From HGM04593 sp045636545 (GTDB lineage: Bacteria > Bacteroidota > Bacteroidia > Bacteroidales > Bacteroidaceae): a stretch of 43,503 nt of DNA. The position numbers and the translations under genes were made by a program. The first letter of the stretch is position 1. Every line of letters begins with the position of its first letter. The notes beneath the pieces were generated by a model that was given only the letters and a program-made list of their open reading frames with translations, had not been told where the DNA came from and ran no database searches. This document shows positions 25,322 to 33,182 of this stretch, one piece after another. Where the stretch lies: NCBI GenBank assembly GCA_045636545.1, contig JAZTXR010000016.1, positions 1 through 43,503 on the forward strand, given 5' to 3'.

Positions 25322-26776
25322 ATGTTTCATCCCAAGGTAATATTCCGTATTGTCGGAATCCTGCTTTTCATAGAGGCCGCATTCCTTTTGACCGGCATAG
25401 GTGTCTCCCTGTTCTATGGCGAGGATACCGTGAAGCCGCTTCTCTGCTCATTCGGTATCATAGCCCTCACCGGCGCACTGTTGGTTACACTGTGCAAGGG
25501 AGGCGAACGCAGCATATCGCGCAAGGACGGCTATGTGGTGGTGACCCTCTGCTGGGTTGTCTTTTCACTTTTCGGCACACTGCCATATATGCTCACGGGG
25601 AGCATCCCGAACTTCACCGATGCTTTCTTTGAAACAATGTCTGGCTTCTCCACAACCGGAGCCACAATACTGCAAGATATCGAGGCGCTGCCAAAGTCAA
25701 TACTTTTCTGGCGTATGATGACCCACTGGGTGGGTGGTTTGGGTATCGTGTTCTTTACCGTGGCGGTATTCCCAATCTTCGGGTTGAACGATATTAATCT
25801 CTTCTCGGCCGAATCGGTAGGTCCCATACGTTCCAAACTGCATCCCCGCATATCGGTGACTGCGCGTTGGATTCTCACTATCTACATTGCGCTCACCATT
25901 GCCTGCACCGTGGCGTTGAGGGTTGCCGGAATGGGATGGTTCGATGCCGTCTGCCACGCAATGTCTACAATTGCCACCGGTGGTTTCTCTACCAAGCAGG
26001 CCAGCATTGCGGCATTCAACTCCCCAGCGATAGAGTATGTGATAACATTCTTCATGTTCGTATCGGGCGTGAACCTCTCGCTTCTTTACCTGGCAATCTT
26101 CAAGGTGCGCCCTATGGCGCTGTTGCGTGACACGGAGTTCAAGACCTATATCTCCGTTGTGGCAATCTTCTCGTTGCTCATCGGCGTTGTGCTCTTTTTT
26201 ACGGCAGGCCTGGGAGTGGAGGGCTCGTTGCGTGCCTCGCTGTTCCAGGTGGTGTCATTGCAGACGACAACCGGCTTTGCCACTGTAAACTATGCTGCTT
26301 GGATGCCCTTGCTGTGGTTGCTGCTCTGCGCGCTCATGTTCATCGGTGCCTGCTCGGGCTCTACATCGGGTGCCATGAAGTGTGCCCGCATATCAATCCT
26401 GTACAAGGTGATGTGGAACGAGTTCAAGCGCATTGTGCACCCCAATGCGGTTATTCCGGTGCGAATGACAGGCCGCATAATCCCAGCTGCGGTTCAGTCG
26501 GCAATCCTTGCCTACACTGTAATATATATCTTCATGCTTGTGGCAGGCCTGTTCGTGAATATGGCCTTCGGGGTTGATTTCCTCGATGCGTTCAGTCTTT
26601 CGGTTGCATCGGTAGGTAATGTGGGCCCTGCACTCGGCAACTATGGCCCTATGGACTCCTTTGCTCCATTGCCCGCAGTGGTGAAGTGGTTCAGTGCATT
26701 CCAGATGCTTGTAGGCCGTCTTGAATTCTTTGCCGTGCTGTTGCTCCTGACACCGGTATTCTGGAGAAGAAGATGA
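25322..26776 (+). CDS. trkH: Trk potassium-uptake membrane subunit TrkH
   Basis: 484 residues, with about ten to twelve membrane segments. The fold holds four pore loops: FSTTGATIL near residue 110, TGGFSTKQ around 222, QTTTGFATVN around 318 and SVGNVGPALG around 430; the glycines of the potassium filter are at these positions. The GACSGSTSGAMK stretch near 345 is the intramembrane gate region. Start chosen at ATG 25322 because upstream in-frame sequence overlaps the trkA end. It is convergent with the DUF4435 gene, three bases away. Confidence 0.93.
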   Translation: MFHPKVIFRIVGILLFIEAAFLLTGIGVSLFYGEDTVKPLLCSFGIIALTGALLVTLCKGGERSISRKDGYVVVTLCWVVFSLFGTLPYMLTGSIPNFTDAFFETMSGFSTTGATILQDIEALPKSILFWRMMTHWVGGLGIVFFTVAVFPIFGLNDINLFSAESVGPIRSKLHPRISVTARWILTIYIALTIACTVALRVAGMGWFDAVCHAMSTIATGGFSTKQASIAAFNSPAIEYVITFFMFVSGVNLSLLYLAIFKVRPMALLRDTEFKTYISVVAIFSLLIGVVLFFTAGLGVEGSLRASLFQVVSLQTTTGFATVNYAAWMPLLWLLLCALMFIGACSGSTSGAMKCARISILYKVMWNEFKRIVHPNAVIPVRMTGRIIPAAVQSAILAYTVIYIFMLVAGLFVNMAFGVDFLDAFSLSVASVGNVGPALGNYGPMDSFAPLPAVVKWFSAFQMLVGRLEFFAVLLLLTPVFWRRR

Positions 26777-26779
26777 TGG

Positions 26780-27784
26780 TTATTTGCTACCGGTAATCTC
26801 TTTTATCAACTCTTCAATATCAGCCTTCAACCTCTGGTATGGCGGAGCGCTCTTGTAGTCGGTGTTCTTGCTGAGCATTGTCGCTACGTCGCACTGGCTG
26901 TGGCGGTAGGCCGACAGTTCGTTGTTGTACTGCTGGCGGTGGTAGGCATAACGCTCAATCTCCTTCTCGCGTTCGTTGCGCAGGTGACGGCACACAGGCT
27001 GCATGATGCGCATTGTAACGCCGTTCATTATGTGGTGTCCCTGAATGTAGAAATATGTCTCGTCGGGGTTTATGCCGAGCGCAGCAAACTCGTCCTGCAT
27101 CTTCCTGTGCTCCTCGACAAAGTCGGGGAACTGCTTTTCCAACTGCCTAATGTTGTGGTTTACTCGGCTGCCAAGCTGCTGCAGCGAGTAGGCTGGGTTG
27201 CCCACAGTGAACGATGACAGGCGCACAATCTCGCAGAACCGCAGCAGGCTCATTGTTCTTGTGTCGTGCTTGCGGTAGAGCAGTATGTTCCACACGAACA
27301 GCGGGTAGCAGATGCGTGAGTAGAGCCTGAAGAACTCCTTGAAGTCGATGACATTGCTGTCGTTCTGTGTACACAGCACGCACACTTGCTTGAGGCTGTC
27401 GGCAAAGCAACGGTAATTTTCAATGGAGTAGGTGTATGTGTGCAGTATGTACCGGTTCTTCAGCATATGCCGCGAAGTGGATGTCGCGCCCTGCAGCAGA
27501 TAGTCGTAGTCGCTGTCCACGCAGGCTATCATGTTGCGGCCGTATGCCTTGCCAAGCAGGTTCATCATTGCCTGTTTCTTGCCCTTTGTGAGCTTGGTGC
27601 GTGCCGGGAGCATAATCTCGAAATGTACCTTGTCGCTCTCGAACTCATTGAACACCGAGCGCCAGAATGATATGTCATCATAGCTCTCCACGTATGCTAT
27701 GATGCGCTGTGCCGCACGCTTTGGCCTCAGAGCGTTTGCTGCCTCTATAAAATTCGAGTTGAGATATTCAGTAAGCCTTTTCAT
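26780..27784 (-). CDS. DUF4435 (TOPRIM-like) protein, AriB-like
   Basis: 334 residues. Features of DUF4435: an acidic first motif in IIAYVESYDDISFWRSVF (about 28-45) and the second acidic motif NMIACVDSDYDYLL (about 84-97), the expected metal-binding Glu and Asp residues of a TOPRIM nuclease; then YILHTYTYSIENYRCF, strongly conserved in the family. The C-terminal half is helical. In the PARIS anti-phage system a DUF4435 nuclease (AriB) is held by an ABC ATPase (AriA) and released on phage attack. A small ABC ATPase gene lies just upstream on the same strand. The pair may instead be a house-keeping module of Bacteroidales. DUF4435 membership is well supported; the system assignment is inference. 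Confidence 0.78.
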   Translation of the reverse strand: MKRLTEYLNSNFIEAANALRPKRAAQRIIAYVESYDDISFWRSVFNEFESDKVHFEIMLPARTKLTKGKKQAMMNLLGKAYGRNMIACVDSDYDYLLQGATSTSRHMLKNRYILHTYTYSIENYRCFADSLKQVCVLCTQNDSNVIDFKEFFRLYSRICYPLFVWNILLYRKHDTRTMSLLRFCEIVRLSSFTVGNPAYSLQQLGSRVNHNIRQLEKQFPDFVEEHRKMQDEFAALGINPDETYFYIQGHHIMNGVTMRIMQPVCRHLRNEREKEIERYAYHRQQYNNELSAYRHSQCDVATMLSKNTDYKSAPPYQRLKADIEELIKEITGSK

Positions 27785-27805
27785 ATCCCGGTTATGTGTG
27801 TGTTA

Positions 27806-27836
27806 ACCTTTAACCGCACTTCGTGCGCTTGAAACT
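27806..27836. repeat. dispersed 31-bp repeat, copy 1
   Basis: ACCTTTAACCGCACTTCGTG... to TTGAAACT; contains the small palindrome CGCACTTCGTGCG. Near-identical to 27898-27928 and, inverted, to 37726-37755. Confidence 0.7.
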
Positions 27837-27897
27837 GCTCTCGTTCGGCATAGCATCAAGTGAACTTGTGCTTTACTCTCGCTTACTCGCAGCTTTC

Positions 27898-27928
27898 ACC
27901 TTTAACCGCACTTCGTACGCTTGAAACT
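27898..27928. repeat. dispersed 31-bp repeat, copy 2
   Basis: Differs from copy 1 at one position (GTACG for GTGCG). Both lie in the 232-bp gap between the ATPase and DUF4435 genes, along with other simple CTTTCACC-rich sequence. Confidence 0.7.
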
Positions 27929-28016
27929 TGGCTGCGCTCGCGGTAAAACACTAAAGCAAGCTTTGTGTTTTGCTCACTTGCACAAGTTTTCCGCTTTCAC
28001 TTTTCACCTTTCACCT

Positions 28017-28841
28017 TCACCTCGTTATCTCTTCCATTTCTGTCACTGCATCCATCCATCCGTCCATTATGATGGCGGGGGAGTGGGTGCACAGGATAAT
28101 CTGCGTGTTGGGGTTGAGCGTGCGCACAAGGCTTATGAGGCGTTGCTGCCACTCGATGTGCAGCGAGATTTCGGGCTCGTCCATCAGCATAACGCCCGGG
28201 CGGTTCTCCTGTACAAGGGCTGTTAGCAGAATGACAAGAATCTGCTTCTCGCCCGATGAGAGCACGTATGGCGATATTCTCTCGCCATATTGGCTGAAGA
28301 ATATCTCGTTGCTGTCGCGCGCAATGGTCTTTGCCGTTGGGGCGAACAACTCGTCAATGAGATCCTGGAACTGTTTCTTGGGCTTGGTCAGCTCGGTGGC
28401 AAGGCGCTGGTCGTCGGGGTTACCACTTGTGAGCAGTGAAATTATCCTGTTGCCGATGTTCACCTGATAGTTGAGGTAGCGGCGCTGCAGGTTGTATAGC
28501 TGCCAGTCCAGCTCCGTGCGTATGTCGGCGCCTGGAATCTTCTCGAGCATATCGCCGTTCATGATGGGGCGGTCTATGCTGCTTATTATGTCAAAGTTGA
28601 TGCTTGTGGCATCCTCGGGGTAGAACGTCACTCTCACACCATCCTCGGGGGTGTTGGTGAGCAGTCCCTTGCGCATTATCTTCAGGTGGCGTGCCGAGCG
28701 GTTTATTATGGTACTCTTGCCCACGCCGTTGCTTCCGCTGAGTATGTTTACGTCCGGGCGCAATTCCCAATATATGTGCTTGCGGTTGCTCCATAAGGAG
28801 TCAATCTCGATGCTCTTTATGTATTGTGCCATTTTTTCCAT
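28017..28841 (-). CDS. compact ABC-type ATPase, AriA-like
   Basis: 274 residues. Walker A is GSNGVGKST (about 35-43), the signature is VLSSGEKQ (about 193-200), Walker B is VMLMDEPEISLH (about 217-228) and the switch histidine is in CTHSP near 252. These place it among single-polypeptide ABC ATPases of the AAA_15/AAA_21 or OLD/RecF-like type, not transporters. It lacks long coiled-coil arms and is shorter than typical AriA, and it has no fused nuclease domain; the DUF4435 protein encoded downstream on the same strand could supply that. Role in sensing phage or DNA damage is inferred. A TACATTCG box lies 31 bp upstream. Confidence 0.82.
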   Translation of the reverse strand: MEKMAQYIKSIEIDSLWSNRKHIYWELRPDVNILSGSNGVGKSTIINRSARHLKIMRKGLLTNTPEDGVRVTFYPEDATSINFDIISSIDRPIMNGDMLEKIPGADIRTELDWQLYNLQRRYLNYQVNIGNRIISLLTSGNPDDQRLATELTKPKKQFQDLIDELFAPTAKTIARDSNEIFFSQYGERISPYVLSSGEKQILVILLTALVQENRPGVMLMDEPEISLHIEWQQRLISLVRTLNPNTQIILCTHSPAIIMDGWMDAVTEMEEITR

Positions 28842-28871
28842 AAGCGATATCTCTTTGCTGCCTTTATTCTG

Positions 28872-28879
28872 CGAATGTA
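28872..28879 (-). promoter_or_regulatory. -7 box for the ATPase-DUF4435 pair
   Basis: TACATTCG on the minus strand, near TAnnTTTG. No box was seen in the gap before the DUF4435 gene, consistent with one transcript. Confidence 0.4.
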
Positions 28880-28944
28880 ATATAAAGTTCTGCCAATATC
28901 AAGTATGTTTTGATGAATTAATTTTAAAGTTGTTTAAAATTTTA

Positions 28945-29016
28945 GGTAATAATATAGATGCTTCGACTTCGCTCAGCATGACATTTGAACGTTGGGTCAA
29001 TTGCTATATTATCCCC
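28945..29016. repeat. palindromic MITE/REP-like element, short copy B
   Basis: Left end GTAATAATATAG, right end GGGTCAATTGCTATATTAT; the right end read in reverse is ATAATATAG..ATTGACCC, the same terminal word as in copy C at 31224. The middle holds the half-core ATGCTTCGACTTCGCTCAGC followed by ATGACA. The 227-bp gap around it has no gene. Confidence 0.65.
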
Positions 29017-29068
29017 AAATTCTATGCTAAAGTGGCAGCCGGTGTTTGTTATACAAATGCATCATCTG

Positions 29069-31108
29069 TTACTTTTGTATCTTCTGACCATTTGCACTAT
29101 AGGTGTTTTCGTTGTTGATGATCAGCAGTTGCCCATTGCGCAATATCTTGTGTGTGGCCGAAGTCGTACAATTGATATTCTCTATGCCGGTGGGGTCGGT
29201 TGATTCGTTTAGTGTAATCTCAGCATCTACGTTGTCACTGTCTTTTGCCGAAACATATACTTCAGCATCAAAACTGTAGGTGATATTATCGTCACAGACA
29301 AAAGTGCCCTTGATGTTATACTTTCCATTGTCATTCATGTTCTGAATTGTAACAGTGGCTGGCTGTGTTGCATCTATATCCACCATGTCTCCAATGCTCC
29401 TCCAGAAATCTCCCCTTATAATGTCGTATGTACCATTGATGGCAGTCTTACTCTTTGCTACCATTGTAAAGGTTATTTCCGGATATGTCATCTCGCCTGT
29501 GGCTGTGTCCTTCTCGTTATATATGTCGAAATAGTAGTATTTCACACCTTCGTTGTCGTAGTAAAAGGCATTGGCATATTGCAAATTTTCTATATGGAAT
29601 TCTTCCGGCTCACTTGGTTCGTCTCCTCCTTCTCCCGCATAGTCCAAGGTAATAACGCCATTGCTCTCGCTGATATTTGTCAGTGATTTGCCTCTGACGC
29701 CTGTCCAGCCGGTCGTGTTCCCGGTGCCTGGGAAAACATCGGCGGCAGTGCCTATGTCTGTAGTTTTGCCGGTAGCGGAAATGAGTGCATAGCGAATATT
29801 GCCAATGGTGTTGTTGACTGCATTATTATTCCATGCAAGCGGGTTGTACATGATTTTCCATATAAGCAACCCATGTCCGGGCAAGTGCGCATCCCAACCC
29901 TCATTCTGTCGGTTCTCGATATAATATGTGGTGTGGAGGCTGGTAGCACTCACCAGTGAGTCGCTATTGGATATCTGATAGCCATCACCTGCATTGAGTG
30001 TTAATGTTTGTTGGATGTTGCTGGGATTCTCTGGTGTCACCCAACCCAAGCAGTATTTATCATAAATGGTGTAGCCGGGTGGGGTTTTGCCATTATTGTT
30101 GTATAATCCGTCATCCATTACATGCCATAAGCCGGGAGTCATTTTATCCTGGTCGTTTTGTCCGTAGTTGGTATCATAGAGGTCATTTAAACCTATAACG
30201 TGGCTAAACTCGTGTGCAATAGTGCCAATACCCGTGCGCACTTTATCCACCACCACATGGTCTTTCTTTATGGTTGTCATTTCGCTTGAACATGCGTAGT
30301 TATTGATTATCTTGCCATCAAATATACGTTGCGAGGCATCATAGCTGCATTTGTTGAAGTACTCTGAATCATCCAAGCTCCACGCATGTGGCCAAATGGT
30401 ATTGACATCTCCACCATCCGCTTCGCCAATGCCGGCAAAGAGTACATACACAAAATCAACATAGTCATCCACATCGTTGTCATATTTGGTAAAATCCACA
30501 TTGTATAGCGCATTGGCAATGCTGCATGCTTCTACAATCATGTTGCCGGCGAGGATGTCGTTGCCATCGCTGTTATTGGCACCATAGTGTGCCATATTGT
30601 ATGGCAAAGTCACAGGACCTACCACGTCAAACTCGGGAGTGTATATACCACCGGATTGGTTAGAGAAGTACTTACGTACCGAACCTGTAGCGCCATCGTA
30701 GTTGTAGTTGTCGCCATTCATCATGTCGTTCATGGCAGATTGGGTATTGACCGGTTGAAAGCTTACGTCTGTGAAGTTGGCCAATATGACCAGACCTTTT
30801 TGTGATCCCGCTACATGTGTTCCGGCACTCTTTTGTTGGGGGAGTCTTTTGGCTGCGGCTCTGCGTCTGGAGGCTTCGACAGCGTGTGTTGGTTGTTCTT
30901 CCAATACTTGCCAATAGCCGTTCTCGTCGCATTTGACAGTCTCTCCTTTGCGATTGATCCAATAGTGATAAAACTCATCTCCCACAAGTTGTACCTCTAT
31001 TGTGGTGCCATCCGGTTGAATCTTTGTTTGCCAACCTCGACGTGCAGGAGCTGCGTAACTTGCAACTATTACCAACACAGCTATAAATAGGGTAAATATC
31101 TTTTTCAT
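29069..31108 (-). CDS. secreted M6-family metalloprotease with type IX-like tail
   Basis: 679 residues from MKKIFTLFIAVLVIVASYA, a signal peptide; the in-frame extension upstream carries the promoter box and is rejected. The protease domain contains the zinc site HEFSHVIGLNDLYD (HExxHxxGxxD, about residue 300), typical of immune inhibitor A-like M6 peptidases, and KGLVILANFTDV at its start. A Met-turn candidate is in WHVMDDG. Ahead of the domain is a basic stretch (RRRAAAKRL) that may be cut during maturation. A beta-sandwich region follows from about 505. The end (ILRNGQLLIINNENTYSANGQK) looks like a type IX sorting tail, so the enzyme is probably exported to the surface or outside. Substrate unknown; host or dietary protein is likely. 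Confidence 0.88.
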   Translation of the reverse strand: MKKIFTLFIAVLVIVASYAAPARRGWQTKIQPDGTTIEVQLVGDEFYHYWINRKGETVKCDENGYWQVLEEQPTHAVEASRRRAAAKRLPQQKSAGTHVAGSQKGLVILANFTDVSFQPVNTQSAMNDMMNGDNYNYDGATGSVRKYFSNQSGGIYTPEFDVVGPVTLPYNMAHYGANNSDGNDILAGNMIVEACSIANALYNVDFTKYDNDVDDYVDFVYVLFAGIGEADGGDVNTIWPHAWSLDDSEYFNKCSYDASQRIFDGKIINNYACSSEMTTIKKDHVVVDKVRTGIGTIAHEFSHVIGLNDLYDTNYGQNDQDKMTPGLWHVMDDGLYNNNGKTPPGYTIYDKYCLGWVTPENPSNIQQTLTLNAGDGYQISNSDSLVSATSLHTTYYIENRQNEGWDAHLPGHGLLIWKIMYNPLAWNNNAVNNTIGNIRYALISATGKTTDIGTAADVFPGTGNTTGWTGVRGKSLTNISESNGVITLDYAGEGGDEPSEPEEFHIENLQYANAFYYDNEGVKYYYFDIYNEKDTATGEMTYPEITFTMVAKSKTAINGTYDIIRGDFWRSIGDMVDIDATQPATVTIQNMNDNGKYNIKGTFVCDDNITYSFDAEVYVSAKDSDNVDAEITLNESTDPTGIENINCTTSATHKILRNGQLLIINNENTYSANGQKIQK

Positions 31109-31157
31109 ATTACGTGATTTTATGCAGATTATCGTTTTTTTGTTTGATAAACTATTG

Positions 31158-31165
31158 CAAAGGTA
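31158..31165 (-). promoter_or_regulatory. -7 box for the M6 protease gene
   Basis: TACCTTTG on the minus strand, 50 bp before the start codon. Confidence 0.5.
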
Positions 31166-31223
31166 TAAAAACACTAAAAAAAATGTCTCTTATTTGAAAT
31201 ATTTATATGCGGCAAAATAATTG

Positions 31224-31395
31224 GCAATAATATAGATATTGACCCACAATGTCATTGTTGTGTCATTTCGACCAAAAGGGAGAAATCTCATAATTGAATT
31301 CAACAGATATCTCACATTGACTTTAGCCCCTTCGGGCGTCGACCGCTGGTTCGTTCGATATGACAAAGCCACCGGGTCAATAGCTATATCATTGC
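31224..31395. repeat. palindromic MITE-like element, copy C
   Basis: Terminal inverted repeats of 22 bp (left 31224-31245, right 31374-31395) match at 20 positions and carry ATAATATAG..ATTGACCC. Inside them a second palindrome begins TGTCATTTCGACC and ends TTCGATATGACA, the REP-like core. It fills the 425-bp gap between the protease and nucleoside kinase genes, together with a promoter at each end. No coding frame. Confidence 0.75.
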
Positions 31396-31428
31396 TTAAT
31401 TTAAAACAGTTTATTAAAAATAGTGAAT

Positions 31429-31462
31429 TTTGTTGATTTGCTGTAATTTGTTCTTATCTTCG
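31429..31462 (+). promoter_or_regulatory. promoter of the nucleoside kinase gene
   Basis: TTTG (31429-31432) and TATCTTCG (31455-31462), 22 bp apart; about 70 bp of leader precede the start. Confidence 0.5.
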
Positions 31463-31533
31463 CATAAGAGTAATATCCCTCACTCCCGGCGGAGAACTTC
31501 CCAATGGATGTGTGGCAGTAAAAAACAGAAGTT

Positions 31534-33177
31534 ATGATACACATTTATTGCTTGAACAATGGCATCACAAAGGATTTTCCTAAAGGTGTCTCTTTGCGTG
31601 ATATATACGACGGTCTCGGGCTTGAAATGCCGTATGGACCTATAGCTGCAAGGGTGAATAACCGTGTTCACAGTCTTGCTCTGCGTCTCTATCGTCACAA
31701 GGACGTAGAGTTCATTGACGTGAGGAGCGACGACGGTATGCGCATGTACGTCCGTTCGTTGACCTTTGTCTTCATGAAGGCAATGAATGAGGTGTTCCCA
31801 GGCGAACTGGTGCGTTTTGAGAATGCCATCTCAAAGGGTTACTACTGCCGTATGGATATCCCGGTCAGTGAAGGACAGGTTGCCGCAGTGCGCGAGAGGA
31901 TGCACCGCATTGTGGAGAGTGACATTCCCTTCAAGCGGGTAGAATGCCACACAGCCGAGGCCATTGAGATTTTCGGGCGCATGGGTCGCACGGACAAGGT
32001 GCGCCTACTCGAGACATACGGCCGTCTCTATACAAGCTATTACGAGCTTGATGGCTATGTCGACAGCTACTATAACGGTCTTGTCCCAAGCACCGGCTAC
32101 ATAGGGCTTTTTGAGGTGGAGAAATATGACGACGGAATATTGCTGCGCATCCCCAACAAGGAGCGCCCCACGGAACTCGAGGATAAGGTTCCGCAGGAGA
32201 AACTGCACGAGCTCTTCGAGGAGCGCCTGCAGTGGCACCATAAGATGGGCGTGGAGACTATCGGTGATTTCAACAAGGCAGTGCGTGCAGGTTACGGCAT
32301 TGACCTTGTGAACGTCTCCGAGGTGTTGCAGGAGCGCCGTCTCTCAAAAATTGCCGACGAGGTGCAGCAGCGCAATGCAAGGGTGGTGCTCATTGCCGGG
32401 CCGTCATCATCGGGCAAGACAACGTTCAGCAAACGCCTGAGCGTGCAGCTTGTTGCCTGCGGTCTGAAACCATACGCGATATCGCTTGACGACTATTTCG
32501 TGAACCGCACGCACACGCCGCGCAAACCCGACGGCGACTACGACTTCGAATCAATCTACTCCATCGATCTTCCCTTCTTCAACGACTCATTGAGCCGTAT
32601 GCTCCGTGGCGAGGAGGTCGACGTGCCCACATACAACTTCAAGACCGGCGAACGCGAATTCAACGGCAAACGTCTGAAACTGACACCGCAGATGGTGCTT
32701 GTCATTGAGGGAACGCACGCATTGAACCCGATGCTCACCTCGCAGGTGGACGACAGTGACAAGTTCCGCATCTATGTGTCGGCGCTCACTTCGATAAAAC
32801 TCGACTATCACAACTACATATCAACATCCGACAACCGCCTTCTGCGCCGTATGATACGCGATGCAAAGTACCGCGGTTACTCCGCGCAGGAGACGATAAT
32901 GCGTTGGCCTGATGTGCGCCGTGGCGAGGAGAAGTGGATATTCCCTTATCAGGAGAATGCCGATGTGATGTTCAACTCCTCGCTCTTCTATGAACTTGCC
33001 GTGTTCAAGGCGCAGGCCGAGCCAATGCTCCGTGCCGTGCCCGAGAACTGCGCCGAGTATTCCGAGGCACAGAGGCTTTTGCGTTTTCTTGATTATATTG
33101 TACCTTTGCAGGACAAAGAGCTGCCACCGACATCATTGGCGCGCGAGTTCCTTGGCGGAAGCAGTTTTAAGTATTGA
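31534..33177 (+). CDS. nucleoside kinase (uridine kinase family) with TGS/threonyl-tRNA-synthetase-like N-terminus
   Basis: 547 residues. The first about 60 residues look like a TGS-type ubiquitin fold (FPKGVSLRDIYDGLG), followed by a region like the second domain of threonyl-tRNA synthetase (GYYCRMD, then the FKRVECHTAEAIEIF stretch). The kinase domain starts near 285: ATP loop IAGPSSSGKTTFSKR (about 287-301), SLDDYFVNRTHTPRKPDGDYD as substrate region, VIEGTHALNP. The fold belongs to the uridine kinase/phosphoribulokinase group. It would phosphorylate a nucleoside, perhaps for pyrimidine salvage; exact substrate not readable. rpoN starts five bases after the stop. Confidence 0.85.
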   Translation: MIHIYCLNNGITKDFPKGVSLRDIYDGLGLEMPYGPIAARVNNRVHSLALRLYRHKDVEFIDVRSDDGMRMYVRSLTFVFMKAMNEVFPGELVRFENAISKGYYCRMDIPVSEGQVAAVRERMHRIVESDIPFKRVECHTAEAIEIFGRMGRTDKVRLLETYGRLYTSYYELDGYVDSYYNGLVPSTGYIGLFEVEKYDDGILLRIPNKERPTELEDKVPQEKLHELFEERLQWHHKMGVETIGDFNKAVRAGYGIDLVNVSEVLQERRLSKIADEVQQRNARVVLIAGPSSSGKTTFSKRLSVQLVACGLKPYAISLDDYFVNRTHTPRKPDGDYDFESIYSIDLPFFNDSLSRMLRGEEVDVPTYNFKTGEREFNGKRLKLTPQMVLVIEGTHALNPMLTSQVDDSDKFRIYVSALTSIKLDYHNYISTSDNRLLRRMIRDAKYRGYSAQETIMRWPDVRRGEEKWIFPYQENADVMFNSSLFYELAVFKAQAEPMLRAVPENCAEYSEAQRLLRFLDYIVPLQDKELPPTSLAREFLGGSSFKY

Positions 33178-33182
33178 GATAT

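Noticed and set aside
27785..28016. CRISPR-like array (two 31-bp repeats)
   Set aside because: Only two copies, about 60 bp apart, with a third inverted copy 10 kb away; dispersed repeat, not an array.
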